Positions 53,546 to 64,000 of a DNA stretch of 64,000 nucleotides are shown in pieces. Numbering within the stretch: the first letter of the stretch is position 1; the number at the start of each line of letters is the position of its first letter. The position numbers were made by a program, and so were the translations under genes. The DNA is from Rhabdophis nuchalis (taxonomy: Eukaryota; Chordata; Lepidosauria; Squamata; Natricidae): the NCBI GenBank assembly GCA_039707465.1, contig CM077644.1, positions 102,625,375 through 102,689,374 on the forward strand, read 5' to 3'. The notes under the pieces were generated by a model, which had not been told where the DNA came from, ran no database searches, and saw only the letters and a list, made by a program, of their open reading frames with translations.

Positions 53546-54595
53546 GTCCAAGGGGAATGAAATTTATGCATTAAAAAAAGATTACTTCCTTTATGAAAGA
53601 ATAATAATAAAGCACAAATTAGTTTAATTTAGAAGCTAAATAGCTTTAGCCTTAGAAGATTAGTGTTCAAAATTTATCTCCAAGTTGTGCTTGGTATAAA
53701 TGTGTACATATTGTAGCTGGTATAAACTCAAGGTATAATTTAAAGTAAATTACTTATTCGTTGTTTGCTCATGGTAAGATGTATGTAAATACATTTTGTG
53801 GTCTTTACTTCTTCAACAAGAAGCTCCTAAGAGCAACCAGCAACCTTTTTGATATATCTTACCATGTAAAGCAGTATGTAACAATCATGATGTTAAGTGA
53901 CTTGAACAATCCACATTCAGTGTACAGTGGCAATCTGGCTTCTTAAGGATGTTGTTAGACTGACTGAACATCAGTTTGCAAATAAAGCTGCATCCTTAAG
54001 CACACTCATAAGGGAGCCAGGAGACTTAGGCAAATATACTTTGTGCTTCTCAGCATTAATGTTCATGAATAAATAGCTTAATCCCCATCATGTGATGAGC
54101 TCATTTGATTTTAAACATCTCATTTTCACAATGACAATCTTTGAGTTTCTGAGAGCTGAAGTTAAATGACCCTGCTAGAATAACCTTGATAAAGATCTGT
54201 GCATCAGAGCTGCAGTGAGCTCTGACTCTGCTATGCAAATGATTCTTCTGCCACAACTAGAGAACATGCTTTCAAGAACTGAATATTTCTTCCTGTGTGG
54301 TGAATGAACCTTGGCCTAACGATTCTTTCCCACCACTGCCCACCAAAGCCTCCTTATTGGTTTAACGGTTTCTTACCACTTCCACCTGACTCAACGGCGC
54401 TTAATTTGGAAGGAGGTTCACAGATATTTTGTTACTGGGACTGTCGAAGCAATAGATAACATCTCAAGGGGCTTGTAATGATGTGAAAAAAGATTTTGAA
54501 CATGTGCAGGCAAGAAGACACAACAGCAAAATACTTGATATCAGGACATATACTCTTCCCTGCCTGCCCCTCCTGTTCCCATAACTACAATGATA
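53546..54595. other. No feature recognised
   Basis: Unclassified sequence. Confidence 0.4.
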
Positions 54596-54603
54596 TGTGT
54601 CAT

Positions 54604-54990
54604 TTGCAGGAGCTGGGTATGTCTAGTTTGATGAAGAGAAGGACCAGGGGAGACATGATAGCAGTGTTCCGATATCTCAGGGGTTGCCACAAAGAAGAGG
54701 GAGTCAAACTATTCTCCAAGGCACCTGGGGGCAGGACAAGAAGCAATGGGTGAAAACTAATCAAGAAGAGAAGCAACTTAGAACTAAGGAGAAATTTCCT
54801 GACAGTTAGAACAATTAACCTCTGGAACAGCTTGCCTCCAGAAGTTGTGAATGACCCAACCCTGGAAGTCTTTAAGAAGATGTTAGATAGCCATTTGTCT
54901 GAAATGGTATAAGGTTCCTGCTCACGCAGGGGGTTGGACTAGAAGACCTACAAGGTCCGTTCCAACTCTGCTATTGTATTATTGTATTAT
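54604..54990 (+). mobile_element. CR1 LINE 3' end
   Basis: LQELGMSSLMKRRTRGDMIA, VFRYLRGCHKEEGVKLF, SKAPGGRTRSNG then a stop in the frame where the 44928 copy reads W (TGGGTGAAAAC against TGGGTGGAAAC). The remaining end matches 45360-45550 closely, including GGGGGTTGGACTAGAAGACC and an ATTGT-type tail. The two copies are very alike, suggesting recent activity. Confidence 0.9.
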
Positions 54991-55269
54991 TTCCGTTTCA
55001 CAAATTGGGAATATGTGCTCCATCTTTTTAAAAAAACCAACTCAAACTTCAGGCATAATCTAGTTAAAGTTGTCTTTCTTTTCAACGTTTTAATTAAACT
55101 TGATTAGTGAAATAACAGAGTGAAATGAAAAGAATTTAACAGTGGAAAACAAAAGCATTGTGGTTGCTGAAAAATAAATGTTACCAACATGTTATTATTG
55201 ACCTATGGGAGCATATAAAAGACTGCAGCCTAATATAGTATTCTATGTAAAAAGTAAGTACCACTGAAT

Positions 55270-56135
55270 ATAATCCGGCTCCAGCGGAGACGGGCGAGCC
55301 TAGGGCTCGCTCGCCGCTTTGTTGCCTTTTCTGCCCCCCCAGGGGGGCGAAACTCTCCGGTTACCGGAGGTTTCCCGCAGGGTCGGCTCAGAGGGAGCGG
55401 CCCTCGTCACGGCGGTGGGGAGGGCGCTCCTCTCTGCGACCTAGGAGGAGAGGAACATGCTAGCGGGGGTTTTTTCCTTCCCCAACGGCTGTCGGTGCCA
55501 TTCGCTTTAATGGAGAGGGCTGAACGGAGAGATCGGGCGGATCGCCGAGGCTTCAGCTGCGAGAGGGAGTGAGTTTAAAAGAACACCTTTTTTTCCTTGC
55601 TGCCAGCCAGGCTGAACGGACTGGGAGGGGGGAGTTTAATTTAAAAAAAAAACCCCTCGGATTTAAGCGGCACGTTAAAATGGCTTCTCTGCAAAGAGAA
55701 AGCGGAAACTTTCACTCCGGATGGTCTTTAACAAGGGAAAGTGGATTGTGACTTTCTGCAACATTGTTTCTAGGTCTGGCTGAGCTTAAAAAATTTCTTT
55801 TTTTTGCTACTCTCTCCCTCTGGCTGCGAGATGGGCGGTGGAAGTGGCTTCACTTTGTCCCTTGCCTGACTATTTCAACTAAGGAAAATTTCCAGCGTCT
55901 CTTTGAAAGCAGGACTCTCTCTGGATTTTTGAATTTTTTTTTCTTTTGATGGATTTGTGACTTCTTCTCTGGAATACCTTCGTTATTATTATTTGCTGAT
56001 TTGGGAAATTGTGTCTCTTTTGGTTTCTGAATTGTTTGCAACTTCACAGCCCTGAACTGAACTGAGCTCCTGGTTTGCCCCACCAGCCCCACCCGGAAAA
56101 CGCCATCTTGGTGGCAGTGACTCTAACTTTTAACC
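55270..56135 (+). promoter_or_regulatory. L1-type 5' UTR with probable internal promoter
   Basis: The first 350 bases are rich in GC and CpG (GAGACGGGCGAGCCTAGGG, CGGAGAGATCGGGCGGATCG), unlike the AT-rich flanks, as expected for the internal pol II promoter region of L1 elements. The remaining part is T-rich leader without an ORF. Promoter function is inferred. Confidence 0.6.
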
Positions 56136-56984
56136 ATGGCACAAGAAGCAGCACTTGTAAATTTGGAACAAACGATGGCTTCTCTTGAAACTTCTATGCA
56201 AACTTTGATATTAGAAATAAAGGCCCAGAGGGCTGAAAATAGTACTTTTAAAAAGGAACTATTGGATACCCGGAAGCAAGTGTTGGAGAATACACAGAAG
56301 AATGAAGAATTGGAAGGAGGGCTGGAGGGGGCTAAGGGAGAGATTAAAAATGTTTCTAATGAGGTGGGGGAAATAAATGGGCATGTGTCTAGGATAGATA
56401 TGGAAAGAATGACATATTTTTTGAGATTTCAGAATGTTCTTGAGGAATCTGGTGAATGCCTACCTGATCTTATGAGTACAATTTTAGCAGACTATTTACA
56501 AAAACCTAAGGATGAGATCAGGGGGGACATTGACCTAGCCTATAGAATTAATTCTGCATATGCCAGGATGAATGAAGTGCCTAGAGAGATACATGTGAAA
56601 TTTGTTAGAAGGTCAACCAGAGAGGAAATCCTGAAATTGCAGAGAGAAAGTCCATTAATTTACCAACTAAAAACGGTCACTATCTTGAAGCAGATTCCTA
56701 GAAAGATTCGAGATGCAAGACGGAAATTTTCCTTCTTGTCTAAAACATTGTTTGATCACGGGATTTGGTTCAAGTGGGTGACACCCGAAGGGATGCTGGT
56801 GTTCTGGGAAGGAGGAAGAGTGAGGATTAAAACAGTTGCTGAGGCGGAAGCCTTTCTTAAAAAACATTCCTCTGCCCTGGGGGAAGATCCAGGGGGGACG
56901 GAGGGGGTCACGGCCCCGCCCGCGGGGGGCCAGGGGGGAGAGAAAGAAGATACAATAGCCAAAAGACTTAGATCAAAAAAATAA
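56136..56984 (+). CDS. L1 ORF1-like RNA-binding protein, 282 aa, intact
   Basis: Start in a strong context (ACCATGG). Residues about 1-85 form a coiled coil (LEQTMASLETSMQTLILEIK and later heptads, ending near GEINGHVSRID). Residues about 90-185 fit the RRM-like domain (MTYFLRFQNVLEE, then YRINSAYARMNEVPREIHVK and FVRRSTREEIL), and about 185-262 the C-terminal domain (ILKQIPRKIRDARRKFSFL, GIWFKWVTPEGMLVFWEGG, VRIKTVAEAEAF). A glycine-rich stretch and a basic end (AKRLRSKK) finish it. ORF1p of L1 trimerises, binds RNA and acts as a nucleic acid chaperone in retrotransposition. Length is a little below mammalian ORF1p (about 340). The frame has no stops or frameshifts, so this copy is young or under constraint. 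Confidence 0.9.
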   Translation: MAQEAALVNLEQTMASLETSMQTLILEIKAQRAENSTFKKELLDTRKQVLENTQKNEELEGGLEGAKGEIKNVSNEVGEINGHVSRIDMERMTYFLRFQNVLEESGECLPDLMSTILADYLQKPKDEIRGDIDLAYRINSAYARMNEVPREIHVKFVRRSTREEILKLQRESPLIYQLKTVTILKQIPRKIRDARRKFSFLSKTLFDHGIWFKWVTPEGMLVFWEGGRVRIKTVAEAEAFLKKHSSALGEDPGGTEGVTAPPAGGQGGEKEDTIAKRLRSKK

Positions 56985-57273
56985 CTTTGCCTTGATTTTT
57001 CTTGAACAATTTTGTATAATATTTCTATCCGGACTTTTTGTAAATGTCTGACAGCATGGAAGGGAGAATTTAGGTAAATGTACTTGTTTTCATCTTGTAG
57101 TGGTATGGAAAATGTTTTCTATGTTAACTTTTTTTTAATGTGTATTTTGAGGTCTCGGAAGGTCCGACGACTCTGACGTGAATGCTCTCAAAATTTCTTT
57201 CTAACCATTACCCTATCCTGTTAAAAAATGTAAAACCAATAAAACTTTTTCAATAAAAAAAAAAAAAAAATTT

Positions 57274-57420
57274 ATCCCCAGTTGAGTGAGCATTGAGCCA
57301 GTCATTCTTTTCAAGCCCTAGGAAGAAAGCAGTGGCAAACACCTACTGAAAATCATGCCAAGTTCAGGCACTTGTTCAGGTAGTCGCTATGAGTCAGGAT
57401 TGATTTAAAGATGTACAGAT
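57274..57420 (+). mobile_element. CORE/MIR-like SINE, 3' part
   Basis: CAGTTGAGTGAGCATTGAGCC, CCTAGGAAGAAAGCAGTGGC, AAATCATGCCAAGTTCAGGC and TAGTCGCTATGAGTCAGGAT make up the 3' half of the family at 3420 (reversed there). It begins right after the L1-type poly(A); the 5' half was not found on the other side. Confidence 0.65.
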
Positions 57421-57689
57421 ACAAAAAGTGAGCATTAGCAATGTACAAGTTCATCTAAATAGAGCCAATTTTAGTTATTCCATCAGTGTTTTATAGTGTA
57501 AGTATGCCATGATCTGATTTCTATTTACAGGAATTTTAAATACAACTTACATTTTATTTGTATTGACGAAAATGCTTAGATGAAATGGATTCTATTCCTT
57601 AATAAATGATTGTACACATTTTAGAATTTTTTTAAACACAGCAAGGTGAAACTGCAGCTGCCAGTTCTTTAGCTAATATTGGCCTTCAT

Positions 57690-57965
57690 ATGCATTATGT
57701 GTCCCCCCCCCCCCAATTAATATATCATAATGTAGCCACACAATACTGTACATCTGCAGATCCAAGCAATGTGGACTTTTGTAATTGATAGATGGAAATT
57801 TTGTCAATGTGCACATTTTCTGTTGTCTACAGCTTTTTGAAATGGCACATAGTGCTTGATAATCCCTGAGATCAGCACAGCTGGTTTTTGTCATAATCTT
57901 TCAACTTCGATTTTCAGATCTTGATACTTTGTGATCTGCTCCAATTCTCTTTATGATTTTCTATA
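57690..57965 (-). mobile_element. Dong/R4-like LINE fragment, decayed
   Basis: On the minus strand TATCAAGATCTGAAAATCGA reads YQDLKIEVERL, and the part around 57770-57810 (TTTTGTAATTGATAGATGG on the plus strand) matches 53325-53345 (TTTTGCAATTGATGGATGG). Several frameshifts. Confidence 0.5.
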
Positions 57966-58204
57966 AAAAGAATAATAAAAACCAATGGCTGACTGTGTGA
58001 AGAGCCATAGTCATTAATAATAGCAACAATAAAGACCATGAAAGAGCAAAAATTGAAGAATATAAGAATCAAGACATGCCTAATAAAAATTATTGGCATA
58101 GCACTAGAAACATTAAAGCCTTTGAAATCATAAAGCAACAAATAACAGCAACATCTGGGAAAACTGAATGTTGCGAGGCAAGTATCATCCAATTTAAGCA
58201 AAAT

Positions 58205-60795
58205 CAGCTCTTTCAGTCAGATCAAAGGCAATTCCATCAAGGATGAATGGCAATAGAAATTCTGAAATTGTAAAACCAAACAAAAAGGAAACAATCCAGT
58301 TTGGGGGAGGGTGTCTATGGGAAACTGAAAAAGTATATAATAAAAATGCTGGGTGAATAAAAGAATTTGAAGATGGTTTTTTAAAATGAATAAAAAGAGC
58401 AGGAATGGTTAAAAGTTAAGTGAAAAGGGGGTGGAGGTTTCAAATACAGTGGAACAGCATAGGTACAGACAAAATGCAAATCTATTCTATCAGTACTATT
58501 CTATTTATCAGAACACGGTAGTTGGCAGATGTAGGAGATGAGGAGAGATGCGTCCATCTGTAGTAATCTTGGTAATTTTTTTCCTGTGTTACCTATAGTG
58601 AGCAAATTGCCACTCTTTTTCCATAGCCCAGCTGATAGTCTATCAATTATATAAAGGGAATATATCAATAGGGCAGGAACAGTTGTTAAAGAGTGTATTT
58701 GTGGCATGCACCTTTGGCACAGCAAGACAAAGGCATCACCAAGTACTTGGGACACAACAAATTCAAAATCACATTCCCATCTTGTTTATATTTCTGTTTA
58801 ATATATATTTGCTATATATTTAGTAAATATTTACTCTGAAAATAAAATATTCTATAGCTAAAAGCTTTCAGGAAAATGCACAATAAAAGCATGTTAAATC
58901 CATATCAATCAAAACATGATACAATAATAAAAACTGCAGTTGAACACAACGGAGGCTAAAAGAAGTACCATGAAAAACACCCTAAAAATAGCACCCTGTT
59001 CCTCTGAATAATCAAGTGAAATAGGATACATCATGTTCTTGTATCCTTAGATTTTTATTTTCTTCTTGGCAGTCATCTGGCCTAAAAGTGGAGGATAACA
59101 CAGCAGAGCGTAACTGCATAAATAAGTTGTGATCAGCATATTCCTCCAGGATTTTCAAATTAAGTCACCATATCAGAATTGGCAACGATGGGGCTCTTCA
59201 AAATCCCTCCTATAAGAGGAATACATTCCTTTCAGCTCAGGAAACCTGCCTAAGAGGAGTGTACTTTACATAAGCACTACAGAACTCTGCTTTGGTATCT
59301 TTGACAGATTATGCCAGTTCAAATGTTTCAAATAAAAATGTTGATGCCCGAACATAAGTAAAGTATGTGCTTATGGTAAATCCAAGTACATTTAGATTTC
59401 CAAGACATTGGCTTTGTTTGCCTAATTGTCAGAAGCTTCCAGTAACTCAGAGATGCTTTAAGGAAGCCTTTAAAAGTAATGTTGAAGAAAGGAAACAATG
59501 ACTACATTTGTACAGATGTAAAACACATTTCCTCAGTAGATTTTGTTAATGTATATTTTGCTTTGTTGTTCTTTGTCCATGCTATTTTGAATATATGCTG
59601 ATGGAACGAACAAAATGTCCTAAAATATAAGCAATCTATATAATAACTCAAAATAGAGTTAGCAAGGAATTCTGAGAAGCACACACAACTGTCTTATGTT
59701 AAAATATTATAAAGAAGTACAGATATCATGTGGGGTACATATGTAGGAATAATTGCTAACATGACATTACTTAATGAAGCTAGCAAAGAAAATCACTAGC
59801 TATGGATAATATCTTCATTTTTCTGCATTAAACCATCAGTCCTATAGCTTTTTCTTTCTGAATTGGAAGGTTCAAGCTGTAAGGACTATTTATTAAACAG
59901 CTTTCCATTTTTTCCATTATGGGCAAATATACACAAGTGGAATTCAGAGAGACTTTGATATTCACACATAGTTTATATTAACTTTTCATATGCCTATAAT
60001 ATAGTTTTTACGCAAAAGAACTGAAAGAACTACCTAAAAAAATCTCCTAGAAATTCAGTTGGTAAAATTAGTCCTTTTTTAAATCAGTGAAATTGATTAA
60101 ACAAACAGAAGCCTTCTCTTGGTGCCTTCCAACAAAGGTTAAAAACCTAACGTCAGAAAACGTCTTCATTTTATGAAAAATTGAATCCATGCACAACAAA
60201 ATGGGCAGCTTTTCAGATCATGTGACTCTTTGAGAAATCCATCTTTTAAGTGCTTATATTATGCAAAACGGCAGGCATAGACAATGAGGCTATTTAAGGC
60301 TAGGTTTAATTATCATATTCATTTTAAAACACAGCAAGTACATTTCTGAAACTAGACATTAGTTCCAAAGGTGGAAAACAGAAATCCCGTTGTGATTATT
60401 AAATGGTTCTACCTCGATGGGAGGGTGGAATGTTTTTGCTGTTCATGCGTATTTTTCACATCCAGTTCTTTCACATGTTTATTAACTATAGTTGATAAAC
60501 TAGTGTCACATCTGCCAATTCTCCTAGAGTGACCCAAACAGCTGGAGGGAGATGGGGAGAACAAGTGGAAGAGACGAAAAACTGAAAACAAGCAGAGTAG
60601 AATAAGCAGCACAGAATAATAGCCATGGACACGGGACCGACTTGCTTCTGAGAATGGTAGAATGCTGGATATGCTATCCTACTGGATGAGTGTACCACAC
60701 TTCCTGTAGAAACCAAAGTGATTTCTGGTGGACACTATCTTGCACACAAGGAACAAAATCATTGGGGACGAAGAAGTGAGACTGGCCAGAATATA
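58205..60795. other. No feature recognised
   Basis: About 2.6 kb of apparently unique AT-rich DNA. Frames at 58501-58755 and 60409-60716 show no domain I know. Confidence 0.4.
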
Positions 60796-60805
60796 TACCT
60801 GAAAT

Positions 60806-61176
60806 CAATGGTGGGATTCAAATAAATTAACAACTGGTTCTCTGCCCTATTGGCCAGATGAATAGGCAGGGCTCGGTGGTCATGTGCATGGCCAACACAA
60901 CGTCACTAAAGTCGATGGGCCTTAGCTGTTACAATGTAATAAGGGTTAACCGGAGAGGCAGTTTCTGTAAGCAGGGCGATAAAGATTAGGCTAGAAACAA
61001 CACCAGAATGTATCTTTCCTGCCTTCTTTACAGGATTATCCCTTTACAGGGCTAATCCACTGTAAAGTGGAAAAAAACAAAATGAGATTTCTTCCAACAA
61101 CCAGTTCTCTGAACTGCTTAGAAAGTTAATGACCAGTTCTCCCAAAGAGGTGTGAACTGGCTGAATCCCACCACTG
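60806..61176. mobile_element. hAT MITE, CAGTGGTGGGATTC family, 371 bp
   Basis: Begins CAATGGTGGGATTCAAATAA and ends GGCTGAATCCCACCACTG. Target duplication CCTGAAAT / CCTGAAAC (60798-60805, 61177-61184), 7 of 8. Shares both ends with the 134-bp copy at 23484, which is therefore an internal deletion form of a longer element. Confidence 0.9.
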
Positions 61177-61480
61177 CCTGAAACTCATGGCCATAAAATG
61201 CTAGTATGATCTGAGAGTAGGGGATGTCTCAAGAACAAAAATATTGAGTAAATTATATAATCCAATCATTGTTATATTTATACATTTTTTTTAAAAAAAA
61301 CACGCATTTGTGGCTTCTTGATAACCCATTCATGATTGAGAAGAACACTGCCAAGTAGAAGAGCAGTTTGGAAAAAGAAAAGAATTTAAAAAATTTTCAG
61401 AGTGCTGATGGGGTGAAAGCCTAGAATCAGGGGTGGGTTTCAAAATTTTTGGAACATATTCTGTGGGTGTGGCCTGCTTT

Positions 61481-61600
61481 GTGGGAGTGGCTTGCCGGCC
61501 ATGTGACCGGGTGGGAGTGGCTTGCCGGCCATGTGACCGGGTGGGGGTGGCTTGCCGGCCATGTGACCGGGTGGGAGTGGCTTGCCGGCCATGTGACCGG
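61481..61600. repeat. 30-bp minisatellite, four units
   Basis: GTGGGAGTGGCTTGCCGGCC plus ATGTGACCGG repeats four times exactly every 30 bases; unit 3 has one G for A. Since 30 is a multiple of three, both strands stay open (78- and 141-codon frames), which explains the repetitive ORFs. Confidence 0.97.
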
Positions 61601-62709
61601 GTGGGAATGTTAGCAGCTGCTGGAATTATGTTTGTACAACAGTGGAAAAACAGATATGAAAATGAATAAATACTACAATGTGCAGGAATAAATAAAGTGA
61701 CAATTAAAATCAAGAAGGCTTTGAATATTTTTTCACGTGGGATTTGTTTTAGCAATTGCTAAGTAACAGAAACAGAAAATAGAAATCCAAAAGTATGAAA
61801 GACAACACCAATTATGTAAGGAATGGTCACTAAAATATATCATTATTAATGTGTACAACTACTACAGGAGATGAAACACTCTTTCTGGTAAAGATGCCTT
61901 GCACAAACCTGGCAACCCATAGAAAAGCAGCCACTTTATAAACCTGGTCTGAACACGTAAAAGCAACATATTGCATCTCAAAGAAAACATTTGCAAAAAG
62001 GAATAACATTTCTTGAAAAAGAAATATTTTATAAACAATTACAAAATAAAAATTCCCTAAAATAATTAAAAAAGATATTTTACAAATAAAAAAATCCTTA
62101 AAAATCATTGTTAAGCATTCCGCAAAATGACACTATTGCAAGGTATTCTACCAGCAATAAAGCATACTGAAACCATTTAAAGATATTCCTTGTAATAATT
62201 TAAAATATAACCATATTAAGGGTAGAATAACACTATATATTGAAGTGAACCATTTAAAAAAATTCTCTACTCAATAGATTTTAAAGTACTGAGTATAGAA
62301 TTTTTAAAAATGGTTTATATTAATTTGTTTTTCATAGAATCTTTTTTAAAAATAGTCTAAGACAATTTAAAAAAAGAACCCACACACAATAAATTGAAGT
62401 AAACCATTTTTAAAAATTCTCTATTCAATACAGTTAAGTAAAATGATTTAAAAAAATTATATGCACAATCAATAAAATAATCTTTAAAAAATCATTAAAA
62501 AAATAAGAGGAAAAAAATCCAGGTCACTTACCAGGAGACAGAATCAACAGCTCTCCGATGAGAGATGCAGCAGGGAGCAGGCAGGCAACGAGGCAACAGG
62601 ACACAGGTAAACTTACCTGACTAGAGGGAGAAGGGAGGCAGCTAGCCATGTGAGGCTGAGAGAGGGGGGAACTGGGGGGCTTTTGGCCATTGTGAGATAA
62701 GGCAGCTCA

Positions 62710-63125
62710 AGGCTTTCGCAAGGGAAGGCCTGAAGGCCTTCCCTTGTGAAAGCTAGCCTCCCCCCACCCCCCCGCGTGTGAAAGGCAGATTCAAAGCAGG
62801 GCCCTTTAAATTTCACGCCGCTGAGCGGGGGAAGGATGGCGGCGTGCGAAATTTAAAGGGCCCGTTTATGAAGGGTCCCTTTCTCAACACGTTAGCGGCG
62901 GCGGGAGACGCCACTAGCCATGTTGAGAAAGGCCCGGGCCCGGCGGCTCCAGGGGGGTGGGACGACTTTGCGCACCTAGCGATAGCTGCGCAAAGCTCCC
63001 ACCCCCCCACCCCCACAGGCGCGCCAAGGGTAAAATCGCTGGCTGGTCTTGGGACGGTGCACGGAAGAGCGCAGGGGCCGTGTGCGAAACTTCACACGCA
63101 TCCCCCCACGCTCTTCCGTGCCCGT
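62710..63125. repeat. Chain of inverted repeats in the GC-rich part of the hAT element
   Basis: Visible hairpins: CTTTCGCAAGGGAAGGCC with GGCCTTCCCTTGTGAAAG (about 62713-62752); GGGCCCTTTAAATTTCACGC with its near complement (62799-62821, 62839-62863); CTTTCTCAAC with GTTGAGAAAG (62879-62888, 62922-62931); GCACGGAAGAGCG with CGCTCTTCCGTGC (63059-63071, 63109-63121). Confidence 0.85.
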
Positions 63126-63847
63126 TCCCAAGGCCGGGCAGCAATTTTAGCGATTGCTGGTCTTGGGAATGGGCACGGAAGAGTGTAGGGGGACACGTGC
63201 AAACTTCGCAAGCGTCCTGGGCATTCCTCCACACCTGTTCCCACCACCGGCTAGCGATTTTAGCACCTCACGGCTAGCGGCAACAGCCCCTACCCCCGCG
63301 CCACCGCACATTTTGGCCACGTGGCGATGCTAGCTCACGGCTTTCGGGAGGCAAGCCTGGAAGCCCTTCCCCACCCTCCCCAATGCCACGAGCTGGTATA
63401 AGCTAGCCTCCCGCCGCCCCCCTAAGTGAAGTTGCTTACCTACAGTAAGCAGCAAGCTGCTGGAAGGTGGATCAAAGTGTTGCCTGTTGGTGCCATGCTT
63501 TTCAAGGGCCGCCTCCAGCCCGCTCACTGATTGGCTGGACGCCAGTCAATCAGTGAGCGTGTGGCTGGGCTGGTTTAATCAGACAGGCAGGGGAGCGAGT
63601 GAGATGTGAGTGACGGAGCAAGCCATGCGTTCCAGAAGTTACTTCCGGGTCCACGGTCCAACCGAATCGCTACGGATCGGTAAATTTGACCAACCGGCTC
63701 GCGGGATCCGGTGCGAACCGTTAGGAACCCACCCCTGCCTAGAATCCATCACCACACACTCACAAATAGCCTCACGTTTCCCACCATCCTAACCTGCACA
63801 AATAGTTTACCCTGGAAAGGATTAGATTTAATTGCAAGAGTGTGCAT

Positions 63848-63885
63848 AAGTACACACACATACACACACATACACACACACACAA
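63848..63885. repeat. (CA)n/(CACATA)n microsatellite
   Basis: Short imperfect array; the rest of the window to 64000 shows nothing recognisable. Confidence 0.85.
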
Positions 63886-64000
63886 TTTGTACACAGTGAT
63901 AATGACAATTTAAAAATTTAAACAATTTCTACATCCCTGCAGAAGTTAAAATAAAATAAAAATGGTAGGGAACTGAAGAGATTGTGATAGTTTCCCATCT

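Larger units (their letters stand above)
55270..57271 (+). mobile_element. L1-type element with 5'UTR, ORF1 and 3'UTR but no ORF2
   Basis: About 2.0 kb: a GC-rich 5' UTR (55270-56135), an intact ORF1 (56136-56984), a 3' UTR of about 270 bases and a poly(A) run (57255-57270) preceded by AATAAA. No reverse transcriptase sequence lies between ORF1 and the tail. The 3' UTR shares GGTCCGACGACTCTGACGTG with its diverged form in the 27.8-kb copy (GGACCGCCGGCTCCGGCATG), followed in both by GAA.CT.CT and AAAACCAATAAA. A clear target duplication was not found. HAL1 (half-L1) elements of mammals have the same ORF1-only design. Confidence 0.88.
61428..63737. mobile_element. hAT element, 2.31 kb, non-autonomous
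   Basis: Ends CAGGGGTGGGTTTC and GGAACCCACCCCTG with an exact 8-bp target duplication CCTAGAAT (61420-61427, 63738-63745). It has three parts: a 30-bp minisatellite next to the left end, an AT-rich centre (61610-62520), and a GC-rich 1.2-kb right part full of inverted repeats. No transposase was recognised; the open frames in the right part (62778-63277) are unlike known proteins and lie on both strands at once. Near the right end, AACCGGCTCGCGGGATCCGG and GTGCGAACCG recall the AACCGGTTC motif of the smaller hAT family. Confidence 0.9.

Noticed and set aside
61330..61755. 141-codon frame with repeated TRSHGRQATP
   Set aside because: It is the antisense translation of the 30-bp minisatellite, which stays open because 30 is a multiple of three.
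62778..63277. Overlapping frames of 106-136 codons on both strands in GC-rich DNA
   Set aside because: Open on both strands because stop codons are rare in GC-rich sequence; no transposase motifs.

Overview
This window is non-coding vertebrate DNA, most likely from a squamate reptile and probably a snake. The basis is the repeat content: Sauria-type tRNA SINEs whose 3' ends resemble Bov-B, Bov-B/RTE and CR1 LINE ends, a LINE whose tail runs into an (ATTCT)n microsatellite, a (GATA)n array, and many hAT MITEs. I find no exon of a host gene. Every substantial open frame I can interpret belongs to a transposable element, and most other long frames are translations of microsatellites.

Layout. 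0-15 kb: L2/CR1-group LINE 3' ends (0.2, 5.4, 9.6 kb), Sauria SINEs (1.4, 2.5 kb), a hAT end (2.9 kb), a CORE/MIR-like SINE (3.4 kb), an AT-rich MITE (7.1 kb) and a GATA/GGAT array (10.7 kb); 10.9-15.5 kb shows nothing recognisable. 15.6-18.2 kb: a dense Penelope-like element (PLE) cluster with an open GIY-YIG endonuclease frame (minus strand, 16836-17630), pseudo-LTR ends arranged as fold-backs, and a tRNA-like repeat. Both the pseudo-LTR and the tRNA-like repeat carry hammerhead ribozyme folds. 19-25 kb: hAT MITEs with exact 8-bp target duplications, two inverted LINE ends around an RTE fragment, and a 137-bp tandem array. 25.5-30.7 kb: a compound CTAC/CTCT minisatellite, a 5'-truncated L1 copy with ORF1 but no ORF2, and CR1 and LINE ends. 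31-42 kb: nested insertions (solo LTR in hAT, LINE in SINE, hAT in SINE, LINE in MITE). 43-51 kb: two TIR elements, CR1 and older LINEs. 51-58 kb: a hAT palindrome, tandem Dong/R4-like LINE 3' ends, CR1, and a full-length L1-type element with 5'UTR, intact 282-codon ORF1, 3'UTR and poly(A) but no ORF2. 60.8-63.7 kb: two hAT elements, one 2.3 kb long with a 30-bp minisatellite and a GC-rich chain of hairpins.

The most interesting material is (1) the tRNA-like repeat with a complete type I hammerhead (17881-17927), a second copy with compensatory stem changes (15933-15979) and the PLE-type hammerheads beside it, which together suggest a short non-autonomous element connected with PLEs; and (2) the two ORF1-only L1 copies, which look like a half-L1 family that moves as a unit. 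All family names rest on motif recognition by eye; no search was run.
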